From Hypomesus transpacificus (Eukaryota > Chordata > Actinopteri > Osmeriformes > Osmeridae): DNA of 64,000 nucleotides. The notes beneath the pieces were generated by a model. The model saw nothing but the letters and a program-made list of their open reading frames with translations, did no database searches and was not told the DNA's origin. Made by a program: the position numbers and the translations under genes. Of the stretch, positions 48,401-57,860 are shown in pieces; the first letter of the stretch is position 1, and each line of letters opens with the position of its first letter. The stretch is taken from the NCBI RefSeq assembly GCF_021917145.1, contig NC_061067.1, forward strand, positions 782,537-846,536, written 5' to 3'.

Positions 48401-49402
48401 CAATGGGTCACAGACTTGCTGCAGTTATTGAAAGCAAAGGATTTGCAACTAAATATTAAGTCTTATTCACTTAAATATGTTTTAAGTATATCTGTTCCAA
48501 TACTTTTGATCACATGACAAATGGGTGGATTCAAACAAAATGTGATATTTTCTTAGTTGTGCATCAGATCCTGATGTAAATACCTGGAAATAAAAGCTGA
48601 AACGTTGATCTCTGGTCTCACGTTCATTATTTGATGTCAAGCCCAAATGTTTTCAGTCTACAGCAAAAATAAAGGAATTCGCCTCACTGTTCCAATACTT
48701 TTGGAGGGCACTGTATTTGATGGACATTGTCACACTTACGTTCTGTCCCACAGCAGTAACCACCCAATATTTAGACCCATGTTCAGGATCCAGGACACAA
48801 AGAACCCATATGGCAACACTGGAGGACTACAGTACACCCACCCATAGGCATTTCTAGAAAAGATGAGAACATCTAAATGTCACATGTAATTACCAAAGCA
48901 ACTCTGAAAGTGTAATATAAGTGTAAAGCCCAAAAATATCTGTCATGAAAAAATAGAAATGTATTAGGCTATACAGAAACCAACTTAAAAGTTATTCTTC
49001 AAAATAAACCATAAAAAGAGTATCGGAGAAGAAACTGGAAGTTTTATCTTACTTTCTACAGAGACCAGAGAGGATGTAGCCCAACATGAGCGTCAACCAG
49101 GCATAGATAACTCCCCAAATAGAGAACGTCCCTCCTGACGGAGTAATCTGGGTGTCAAACTCGGCTGACACATTGGCTGTGCTGGACTTAAATGGATCTG
49201 ATAAGAAAATACAGAATTGTATCAAACAGTGTAACCCTATTACACCCAAACAAGTGTCTCTGAATTTTGAATTGCATTTCTAGTAGGCCTACGCTAACTC
49301 ACCGAGTCCTGGACCGGCCAATATGTTGAATACAATTATGATGATATAGGAAACGAGTGACGCTACTATTAAAGCCAAACGACCAGGATTGTGCTTTTCC
49401 AT
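45451..49402 (-). CDS. Multi-pass membrane protein of unknown function, 315 aa, seven coding exons
   Basis: Minus-strand exons 49303-49402, 49053-49197, 48740-48853, 46760-46904, 46118-46266, 45840-45979, 45451-45605; all phases close (948 bases including TAG). The start ATG has a good context (ACCAAAATGG) directly after a TTGCAG acceptor, and a 5' untranslated exon probably ends at 49504. I count about eight hydrophobic segments, roughly one per exon. Near residue 50 is [19 protein letters not shown], which resembles the TPAGYxFSIWGxIY segment in tryptophan-rich, TspO-like uncharacterised membrane proteins. The C-tail is cytosolic-looking and charged ([17 protein letters not shown]). An intact Tc1 element sits in intron 3. 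I do not recognise an orthologue with a known function. Confidence 0.85.
46415..46721. mobile_element. Interspersed repeat with TGTCACG...CGTGACA ends, solo-LTR-like
   Basis: The segment begins TGTCACGG and ends CGTCGTGACA, so it has short TG...CA inverted ends, and carries an AATAAA on the plus strand near 46650. It lies in intron 4 of the membrane-protein gene and includes a C run near 46434-46448. I could not define a clean target duplication, so the class is uncertain. Confidence 0.5.
47053..48713 (+). mobile_element. Intact Tc1/mariner element, 1661 bp, IR/DR type
   Basis: Inverted repeats of about 215 bases start CAGTGCCCTCCAAAAG at each end and are nearly identical. The short motif AAAAGTATTGGAACA occurs at both the outer and inner part of each inverted repeat, the IR/DR arrangement known from fish Tc1 elements such as Sleeping Beauty. 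A TA dinucleotide flanks both sides (47051-47052, 48714-48715), the expected target duplication. It encodes one uninterrupted transposase. It is inserted in intron 3 of the 45451-49402 gene, in the opposite orientation. Confidence 0.96.
47422..48459 (+). CDS. Tc1-family DD34E transposase, uninterrupted (345 aa)
   Basis: Open from an ATG at 47422 ([12 protein letters not shown]), the likely start by comparison with the usual Tc1 length of about 340; an upstream in-frame ATG at 47386 would add 12 residues. The N-terminal half has the two helix-turn-helix paired-like subdomains with a GRPRK hook between them. The catalytic core has WTDETK (first Asp), QQDNDPKHT (second Asp) and SPDLNPIEH (Glu) with exactly 34 residues between the second Asp and the Glu. 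No stop or frameshift is visible, so the enzyme may be functional or only recently silenced. Confidence 0.95.
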   Translation: MKTRALSLGEKQAIVSLREDGKSIRAIAETLAIASTTIWNVLKKKKTTGVLSNRRRTGRPRKTSAVDDRNIVRAVKKDPKTTVSEISNNLQMAGVKVSLSTVRRRLHEQKYKGYTRRCKPLISKKNRKARLEFAKKYRDEPQKFWDKVLWTDETKINFYQSDGKAKVWRKKGTAHDPKHTSSSVKHGGGNVMAWACMASSGTGSLIFIEDVTHDGSSKMNSEVYRNILSANLRKDATKLIGRAFIMQQDNDPKHTAKTTKEFIRGKKWKVLDWPSQSPDLNPIEHAFDLLKRRLKGGTPQNKQQLKEAAVKAWESIKKEECKSLVTSMGHRLAAVIESKGFATKY

Positions 49403-49503
49403 TTTGGTTAACTGCAACAAATACATTTAACGTTAACATGTGTAATGGCATGACGTGAACAACACTCATATAATGAGCTTTAACCAAAATAATTTACACA
49501 TAC

Positions 49504-51007
49504 CTTTTCCGTTCCGCTCTAGGATAAATGTTGATGAACAGACTGACTGAATGGGTGTAGCCTATATGGTTGGCGTGCGGTGCTCATATACCTAGCTAGT
49601 TGTGTAACCTGAACCAGTTTTTTTGTATAACAACACGTGCACGCTATCTTTACCACAGGTGAGTATAGTACCTGTTACAAAAGGATATCCTATGCAGTTT
49701 TTTTTCCTTTTCAAATCAAGCCTTGGTTGAAGAATCTTACGAAACAAAAACATAAAACGTAGAACACGTGGTTAGGTGTGGCTGTACTTTGACAGCATCC
49801 CTCTAAAATGTAAACATAGATAGGCTACTCCTTTGCATATCCCCGTTGTCATATATTGCCAGTGGATCTTTTCGACCAGTTAACTTTAATGCAAGTCAGA
49901 AAAAAAAAAAAATATGTGCAAGTGGCCTTGCCCCTAACCGTCATATTGTCGTTGTAGTATACGTTCACGAAGGAAGTACCTGTCAACGATTAAGTAACAG
50001 AGGACAATTTGCGACTCGAGTTGCGGAAAATACATTCTGAAGAAGAATTACACTGATGATCTCACGGTACTTTTAGTAGGCGTTCAGGGCAAATCTTTGT
50101 AGCTCACGGTTTTTTGAATTTGAAGTTTTATGGTTAGCTTTCCCAGTTTACACTATCCTTAACACTTTCCTACATCCACGATGCTTTCGACTGATTTGGC
50201 TTTAGCGTGGTTCTCAACCCTGTCCTCAGGGAACCCCTGTCCTGGATGTTTTAGATGTTTCCCTGCGCCAAAACACCTGATTCAAATAAAAGGGTTGTTA
50301 TCTAGCTCTGTACAAGCCTGGTAACGAACATGCATTTGAATCAGGTGTGTTGGAGCAGGGAAACATCTCAAACAAACAGGGTTGAGAACCACTACGTCTT
50401 TCCATCACACAAGTAGGCTATGTAGTGATAGTTTTCTATAGCAGCTTTAATCTCAGATATGGTAGCTGCTGAGAGCCTCGTTTTTGTTAAGAATAAAACG
50501 TTAATATCTAGCTGGGGCAGTAGCGCACCAACCTGTTCACTAGCGTTAAGTGCAATGGAAAGACCTCACAGTTTGAAGAGAAGCAACATGTGAAATAAAA
50601 TGGACAGACAAAATATTTGTATTTACAAACAACATTATTACACTACTATTTATCGGTGCTTGAGTTGAATTAGGCAACAATATATTGTTCAGCTAATATT
50701 TAGCCTATCTGAAGTGTGAGATGTGAGGTAGGCTAATTATGTCTAGCATATCTGGAACGAAATGTTGAGGTGAGATCAGAAGAATAAAAACAATATTGAC
50801 AAAGACAACGTTTATGTAAAAAAATAGGCTATGTTTACTTTCTTTGTAACAAAACAAACGGTAACTTGTTCAACATTTATGGCAAACTTGGTCAAACAGC
50901 GAACTACAACATTGCCATGTCTTATGTAGATAGTTAGGCTTGCGTGTTTTTTCTTTATTTTTTTCCCTTCTGATTTGCCTAACTTTCAGTCTCCCAGGGC
51001 CTGTCCC
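49504..51007. other. Intergenic stretch between the membrane-protein gene and nanos
   Basis: Starts with the probable 5' untranslated exon of the membrane-protein gene (donor GTATGTGT at 49503, minus strand). A hAT-like MITE lies at 50207-50392. Otherwise nothing recognised; the last part before 51008 is presumably the nanos 3' untranslated region. Confidence 0.5.
50207..50392. mobile_element. hAT-like MITE (about 186 bp)
   Basis: Perfect 16-bp terminal inverted repeats GTGGTTCTCAACCCTG at the left and its reverse complement at the right. Inner parts are also partly palindromic (CCTGATTCAAAT / ATTTGAATCAGG). No coding capacity. Exact target duplication not resolved. Confidence 0.82.
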
Positions 51008-51460
51008 TCATTTGCGCTTTAGACAGTAGCGTCGTGTGTGAGCTTTGTCACCGGTAGCGTCACAGATCGGGCAGATGTAACTCCTCAGAATGGGGCAAAT
51101 AACCCTTCCGTCTTTTGCTTTCAGTTTGTGGGATCGGTAGATTTTCTCCGTTTCGCCGTTCTGTTTGCAGAAGGCACAGCAAGTTGAGGTCGGGCTGCAA
51201 CGGCTGGTGTCTGAGATACTACTTGCTGAGCTTAGATCATCAGATTCAGAGTTGTTACTTAAAGAGTCATCGCGGCGACGGGGTTGGACCGCTGGCACGC
51301 ATCGAATCCACTCGGGCATTGGGGGTCCACTCTCTGTCTTGCGCATCACACTCAGTTGCTCCAGTGTCCTCCCAAGATTCATATAGTCGTGCCACATGTC
51401 GAAGTCATTGCTTGACCCGATGCTGTTTTCTTCTGCGAGATGTTTCTGCATGGTTGTCAT
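51008..51460 (-). CDS. nanos2: Nanos-family RNA-binding translational repressor, single exon (150 aa)
   Basis: Nanos proteins act with Pumilio and the CCR4-NOT complex to repress mRNAs in germ cells. The C-terminal half has the diagnostic double CCHC zinc finger: C-x2-C-x12-H-x10-C (CAFC...H...C) followed by C-x2-C-x7-H-x4-C ([17 protein letters not shown]). Near residues 20-35 is [11 protein letters not shown], like the N-terminal NOT1-interacting motif of vertebrate nanos proteins (human nanos2 FDMWKDYFNL). The gene is intronless, as nanos2 is in vertebrates. The open frame offers ATGs at residues 1 and 4. A TATA-like box lies about 45 bases upstream. The family is secure; the paralogue (2 rather than 1 or 3) is my best guess from the KQNGE finger start and short length. 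Confidence 0.92.
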   Translation of the reverse strand: MTTMQKHLAEENSIGSSNDFDMWHDYMNLGRTLEQLSVMRKTESGPPMPEWIRCVPAVQPRRRDDSLSNNSESDDLSSASSISDTSRCSPTSTCCAFCKQNGETEKIYRSHKLKAKDGRVICPILRSYICPICDATGDKAHTRRYCLKRK

Positions 51461-51503
51461 TTTTCGTGGTTGTTGTATTCTTGGGGGCTTTGTGTCTCCT
51501 AGT

Positions 51504-51511
51504 ATTTATAG
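51504..51511 (-). promoter_or_regulatory. TATA-like box for the nanos gene
   Basis: On the minus strand the sequence is CCTATAAATAC, about 44-51 bases upstream of the first ATG at 51460. That would place transcription start roughly 20 bases before the start codon, giving a very short 5' leader. Confidence 0.55.
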
Positions 51512-53630
51512 GTGTCTGGCTCGTGACTGACTGACCCTCATATTGCAACATTGTCTGGCAGGCGGCATGCCGACACGGTGGTCGCACGTCAGTCTGGCGC
51601 CACTTATTGCAATGTGTCTTTGTTTTTGTATTAGTTTACTTTGGTGTCTCGTTTTGCAACCCTTTGGTTTAATTGCATCACAGACAGTTCTAACAACAAA
51701 CGCTTACATATTTCCAACACAATGCCAGGATAAGTACATATCAATCTCACACCACATTGACCTATAAGCATGCACTGCGCTTGCTGTTAGAAGATATGTG
51801 CAAGGTTGAAAGGTAAATTGGGTTGATGTTGATGATTGATCAAATTGCACAAGAGAGAACTGCAATGTCATTTACGGTTTGGGTAAGATAGACTTTAAAG
51901 GTAATTTATTTAGGTCTGATTTACACCTTATTTAAAGAAGATTGATTCCAGACAACCCACTTGAGCGTCTGACTGGCTTGAAACATTGTTATTTCTCTGG
52001 TCTGTTGACCCACTTCAGCCCTCTCTGAGTCCACCTTCAGCCAGGCCAGGTGCACAAGATGTCTGCATGTGCAGCTCATGCCATACAAACACGTCATGTT
52101 CTAAACCATAGTGCATGATAATATCTATCTGAATAATACACGTCAAGCATTACAGCAGCTTGTTGTTTAGCATTTAGGCTACATACACACATTGTGCTAT
52201 AGGGTTAGGGTTAACAAATTGTGCAGTTCAGTATAATATTAGGACTAAGCTTAAAATGACACTCAAAGGCATCAGAAAAAGCTGCATGCAAGGGAAATGT
52301 TAAGACCAATGTCATAGTAGGCTATTACAATTTCAAACTTTCATCCTAGCAAAAACCCTTACAAAAACTACAACCTAATTTTGAACAGCACTGTGTAAAC
52401 AATGTGTATCCATAAAATGCAGATACAAATCCAGGACACTTCTGTAACTCCAGAGATAAGAAAACGTGTTCTGGTGCCACCTATTTTTGCATCACTCTCT
52501 TCATTTAATAAGATCCTCTTATTCATAAATGAGTAACTTCTCTTAGTCATTTAATGAGTGCACTCAATGCACTCGTTTTGCATTGATGCAATGCAAAACA
52601 TGGGCAAAGTAGGTGGCACCATAAAATGTTTTCTTAAAACACGTAATTTCTTAGTATTACTCTAAATAACCATGGACTTCGTAGATGATCTGCGTTTGTT
52701 TGAGAGGAATAAACAAGTGCACATGCGCAGTACTTCAACCGGCGGTGGCTGTAGGAGTGGTGGCCTAGCGAATTGGGGGATTATTATACCCAAATTATAC
52801 AGGTCAGTAAAACGTATCAAGGTTATTAAGAACCAGATATTATTTACGGCATCTAAGGTCCTATTTACATTGTGTTCAAAAACGAGTAATAAATTGTTTA
52901 GACCTTTTATGTACCTTTCTAAGTATGCCAGTCGTTAGGTTAGCTTCGGTGGTCGTCAAATAGCTAGAGCTAATATCGACGACGTGAAATTATGCTCAAG
53001 TAGAATTGTTGCCTTCGTTTGTTGTTATTTGTTCACAATCCGGCGCATGACAGACGGTTAGGGGGGTTTCGACCCACCACTTGCCCAGCAGCAGCGACTC
53101 AATTCACCATAGGTCAGTCCTGGATACTCAAACTGGGTTAGCTAACGCTACATACCGACAATAACATTAGTTGCTAAAATAGCTTTAGCCTATATCAGGC
53201 TAGCTATATCTTCAAACAGCCTTTACCAGCTGCTTTGCTGGGCCAACGTTACAGCGCTTTAATTACAACAACGCGGTTAAATCGGACATTCGCCGATTAA
53301 AGCGGTTTAGCTACATGTTGGTTGTCTTTTACTTGTCAAGTCTAGCTAGCCAATTTTGCTCTACTGGCAACGTTGTGTAGCGAGCTGTACATTTAGAAGT
53401 AGCTGTCTGGATAGTTGACATAATTACATTTCCTCTTATTGCTAGTCTAGCTAGCGTTTATTCGAGACAATCATTAGTCTAGCTATTATTGTGAAGCCAC
53501 TGAAAGTAAGTCCATGCAGTCACATCCATTACTTCCAAGCATTATTTTCATACTTTGGTCATACTATATATTTTTTCCCCATAATTTAACCCCTCTTTAA
53601 ATAACTCATTGCCTACTTCCAGACTACAGA
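51512..53630. other. Intergenic stretch between nanos and kpna1
   Basis: Divergent promoters should lie here: nanos on the minus strand and kpna1 on the plus. The kpna1 first coding exon has an acceptor at 53622-53623, so at least one untranslated kpna1 exon lies upstream, which I could not place. An open frame at 52672-52938 has no recognisable domain. Confidence 0.5.
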
Positions 53631-54213
53631 ATGAGTCAGGGTAAAGACAATGCACGGCTCAAGAGCTACAAGAATAAGTCGCTCAACACAGACGAGATGA
53701 GGAGGAGGAGAGAGGAGGAGGGATTACAACTCCGTAAACAGAAGAAAGATGAACAGGTGAGCCTAAGAAAGCCACATGTTGTTACATTACCATCATTCCC
53801 TTCCCTACGTTCCCATGGGGATCTACAGAGTAGGATCACAGCATAGGTGAAGTATGACATCGTTGCCGGGCAACCTGCAGTTCTCTGTAGACATCTGCCA
53901 AAGCGTGATGAGGCTGTGTGTCTTTGTTGCTGTATGGACTTGAACGATTAACAAGCATAACGATCTGAGCTGGTTCTCTCGTAAAGCTGTTCAAGAGGAG
54001 GAATGTTGCAACGGTGGAGGAGGATGGAACCGTGGAGGAGGACAGCATGGGTGACAGCGGTTACTTAGAGTCCCAGGCTAATAACATGGACCCCCTCACT
54101 GTGAGTAGTGTGAACAATTGGAGACAGACACACGCGCACACATTGCTTAACATCAATCGATAAAGCTATGCTTATTTCTGATTTGACTAGTGCTTGATTC
54201 TCACAATTCTCTG

Positions 54214-54263
<50 letters not shown>

Positions 54264-57200
54264 GGGAGGAGTGATTTCAGAGGACATGACCCAGATGATC
54301 TTCTCGAGTTCTCCTGAACAACAGCTAATGGCAACACAGCGCTTCAGGAAGCTGCTATCTAAAGGTAAGAATGCCGGCTGTGCCCTTGCCTCTGTATGGG
54401 TGCCGACCTCACCACAGGCGTCACTCTGACCCTTGCATGCCCAGTCTCTCACTGTTGTCGAATCCGTCACACAGAGCCCAACCCACCCATCGATGAGGTC
54501 ATCGCCACCAGTGGAGTTGTGGAGCGCTTTGTGGAGTTCCTTAAGAGGAGGGAAAACTGCACTTTGCAGGTAGATTCACGCAACCTGTTTTGATTCAGTC
54601 TGTGGGCAAAATGTTGCACTTTACATACACACACACACATATCTGTAGCAATGTCTGTGGATGTATGACCATTCAAGTAGTGATTGTTCATTGGGTGTGT
54701 GTGTGTGTGTCCAGTTTGAGGCAGCGTGGGTCCTGACCAACATCGCCTCAGGGACGTCCCACCAGACCCGCGTGGTCATCCAGGCTGGAGCCGTGCCCGT
54801 CTTCATAGAGATGCTCAGCTCCGACTTCGAGGACGTCCAGGAACAGGTACGTCACATACATCTGGGAAGGCCCTCTCTCTCCCATCCAGTGTTTCCCCTA
54901 CCATTATATTAGGGGGGCGCCCCCCCAACACCCCCCCCCCCCCCCCTGGAAGGTCAAGTTGATAAACTATATTATATAAACCATAAATTATATAGCGCCA
55001 GATCACAAAATAAGTCATTTAAAGTTACCTTTCCTATAAAACAGGTAAATAGCTTGCTCTTTTATTAAATAACATAAGGCCATATAGTTTGTTTATCTTA
55101 TTTACATGACGGCATGTCATTTCTGTCATTGGGACAGAAATGACATGCCCACCCCCCCACCCCACAAAAGCTGTAAACCTAGGGGAAACACTGCCATCTG
55201 AGTCCTGTTACACATTTAATCGCAAAACACACACCCGTCTCCTCTGTGTGTGTTGTTGCGCATGGAGCTGTGTTGAATACCAGTGTGTGTGGAGAGGAAT
55301 GTTTGAGTGTGCCTCTGGTTTTGGATTGTCGCTGTACCACATTGTTTTTGATACACTCTGAATGTTCTTGTGACGCTGTGTGTTGCTGTCGCTGCAGGCG
55401 GTGTGGGCCCTGGGGAACATAGCAGGAGACAGCACAGAGTGCAGAGACTATGTAGTGGACTGCAACATCCTGCCCTCTCTAGTACAGTAAGTACTCAACT
55501 ACCATCTCCCTTGTTTGAAATCTTCACGCCTTGATGTTTTTTGGGGGGTTTCAAGTTTGATAACAGGCCGTTATCAGGTGAACTATGTTCTTTGATAGAT
55601 CAATACCTGTGGCTTCTCTCTCTCTGCCAGGTTGTTGGCCAAGCAGAATCGTCTCACCATGATGAGGAACGCAGTGTGGGCGCTCTCCAACCTCTGTCGA
55701 GGGAAGAACCCTCCCCCGGACTTCGCCAAGGTAACGTCCCACCTTTGACATCGCTACGGTAACAAACAGGACCCACCTCCCGCATCACCATCTTGATGTC
55801 TCTAAACTAGGACTGTGGCAACAGCAGACCAACACACAAAACAATAGATGTTCTCTTCCTCCACCCTCTCCCCCACCCCCTCTTCCTCCAGGTGTCTCCA
55901 TGTCTCAGTGTGCTGTCGTGGCTGCTGTTTGTCAACGACACGGACATCCTTGCGGATGCGTGCTGGGCTCTCTCCTACCTATCAGATGGCCCCAATGACA
56001 AGATCCAGGCCGTCATAGACTCTGGGGTCTGCCGCCGCCTGGTGGAGCTGCTGCTGTAAGGTCACACGCATCACTCAGTCACCACACACACGCATCACTC
56101 AGTCACCACACACACACACACACACACACGCATCACTCAGTCAGCATCCACACACACACACACATCACTCAGTCAGCATCCACACACACACACGCACACA
56201 CACACACGCATCACTCAGTCAGCATCCACACACACACGCACACACACACACACGCATCACTCAGTCAGCATCCACACACACACACACACACACGCATCAC
56301 TCAGTCACCACACACACACACGCACACACACACACGCATCACTCAGTCACCACACACACACACGCACACACACACACGCATCACTCAGTCACCATCCTCA
56401 CACACACACACACCTCTCTATGCTACAGACATTGACCTAACCCTGCGATGCCTCTTGTGGTGTCATTTCAGACACGCTGACTACAAGGTGGTGTCACCAG
56501 CCCTGCGAGCCGTGGGAAACATCGTCACAGGAGACGACCTCCAGACACAGGTAAAGACCGCAGACGTGAACGTCCTGCTTGCATTCAGAGCAGCTCACTG
56601 CTGGTCTGGCCAGCATTTGTCTTGTGTGTTGTTGTTGTTTCACAGTGTGTGTGTGTGTGCGCGCTCTCTCCAGGTGATCCTGAACTGCTCCGCCCTCCAG
56701 TCTCTGCTCCACCTCCTCAGCAGTCCTAAGGAGTCCATCAAGAAGGAGGCCTGTTGGACCATCTCCAACATCACTGCAGGGAACCGTGCTCAGATACAGG
56801 TACGTGTGTGTGCTTTTATGTTTCTTTTAATGTTTTCATTTCCTGCGACCAGCAGCTCTATAACTCCGTCACTCGTTTGGTTGGTGACCGTCTACGTGGT
56901 CACAGCTTGTTTTCATTCAAGTTAGTCTGCTTCCAAGAGCTAACTCTCCTTGAATCTGTTGCTTTTTGCGTCCCCCTCCTCCCTCTTTCCCCCCCCTCCC
57001 CCCCTCCTGGCCTGTAGATGGTGATGGATGCAGGGCTGCTGCCCCCCATGATCAATATTCTCCAAGTGGCAGAGTTCCGCACCCGGAAGGAAGCAGCCTG
57101 GGCCATCACCAACGCTACCTCAGGAGGCTCTGCGGAGCAGATCAGGTACAGCCCCAAGGCCAGGAGCCCCCAGGCCAGGAGCCCCCAGGCCAGGAGCCCC

Positions 57201-57860
57201 CAGGCCAGGAGCCCCCAGGCCAGGAGCCCCCAGGCCAGGAGCCCCCAGGCCAGGAGCCACCACGCCTGCTCTCAAACTGCAGTCTGTCCAGGTGTCGTTC
57301 ACCGCCTTGTAATTCATTCAGGTTATCAAACTAAAATCTTCTGTGTCTGTGTGTGTGTCTGTGTGTTCTCTCTGCAGGCACCTTGTGGAGCTGGGCTGTA
57401 TCAAGCCTCTGTGTGACCTCCTGACGCTGATGGACTCTAAGATCGTCCAGGTGGCCCTGAACGGGCTGGAGAACATCCTGAGGCTGGGAGAACTTGAGGC
57501 CAAGAGGGGCGGGGGCATCAACCCATACTGTGCTCTCCTAGAGGAGGCCTACGGTACGCACACATCCAGCCTAGCTGGTAGCTTCTCTAAAAATAAAGGA
57601 AGGACAGGATATTTGACAGCACACAGACCCGGGGTTGGTCTTGACGGCCCTTGTGTTCCGCCTCCACTCCAGGTCTGGACAAGCTGGAGTTTCTACAGGG
57701 CCACGAGAACCAGGAGATCTACCAGAAGGCTTTCGACCTGATCGAGCGCTACTTCAGCCCCGAGGATGAGGACCCGTCCCTGGCCCCGGCCGTCGACCTG
57801 CAGCAGCAACAGTTCCTCTTCCAGCAGTGCGAGGCCCCAATGGAGGGCTTCCAGCTATAA
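53631..57860 (+). CDS. kpna1: Importin subunit alpha-5 (karyopherin alpha 1), complete, 538 aa
   Basis: Adaptor that binds classical nuclear localisation signals and importin-beta for nuclear import. Thirteen coding exons: 53631-53756, 53987-54100, 54265-54364, 54475-54569, 54715-54846, 55398-55486, 55631-55730, 55892-56055, 56472-56550, 56674-56799, 57018-57145, 57378-57553, 57673-57860; all phases close and total 538 codons, the same length as human KPNA1. The N-terminus ([27 protein letters not shown]) is the importin-beta-binding domain. Ten ARM repeats follow with [14 protein letters not shown] and [10 protein letters not shown]. The ending [12 protein letters not shown], the phrases [12 protein letters not shown] and ALQSLLHLL fit KPNA1 rather than KPNA5 or KPNA6. 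Tail-to-tail with fam162a, as in human. Confidence 0.97.
54201..54264. repeat. (CT)n microsatellite as polypyrimidine tract of a kpna1 acceptor
   Basis: A CT dinucleotide run of about 40 bases runs directly into the CAG acceptor of the exon starting at 54265, so the microsatellite itself serves as the polypyrimidine tract. Confidence 0.85.
54887..55193. mobile_element. MITE in kpna1 intron 5 (about 307 bp)
   Basis: Ends are inverted: CAGTGTTTCCCCTA at the left and TAGGGGAAACACTG at the right, with a C-rich interior. CAGTG ends suggest a hAT relative. I could not find a clean 8-bp target duplication. Confidence 0.75.
56058..56412. repeat. Minisatellite in kpna1 intron 8
   Basis: Alternating CA runs and the unit GCATCACTCAGTCA(C/GCAT)C, repeated about eight times with variable CA length (period roughly 35-60 bases). 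The array starts two bases after the exon donor at 56056 and fills nearly the whole intron. Confidence 0.92.
57156..57258. repeat. 15-bp minisatellite just after a kpna1 splice donor
   Basis: About seven near-identical copies of GCCAGGAGCCCCCAG begin about 10 bases into the intron after exon 57018-57145. The array is open in the exon's reading frame (Ala-Arg-Ser-Pro-Gln repeats). Confidence 0.93.

Noticed and set aside
52672-52938. 88-residue plus-strand open frame upstream of kpna1
   Set aside because: No similarity I recognise and no coding-like composition; may overlap an untranslated kpna1 exon.
56058-56412. CRISPR-like array
   Set aside because: Repeat units and CA spacers vary in length and are simple sequence in a fish intron; it is a minisatellite.
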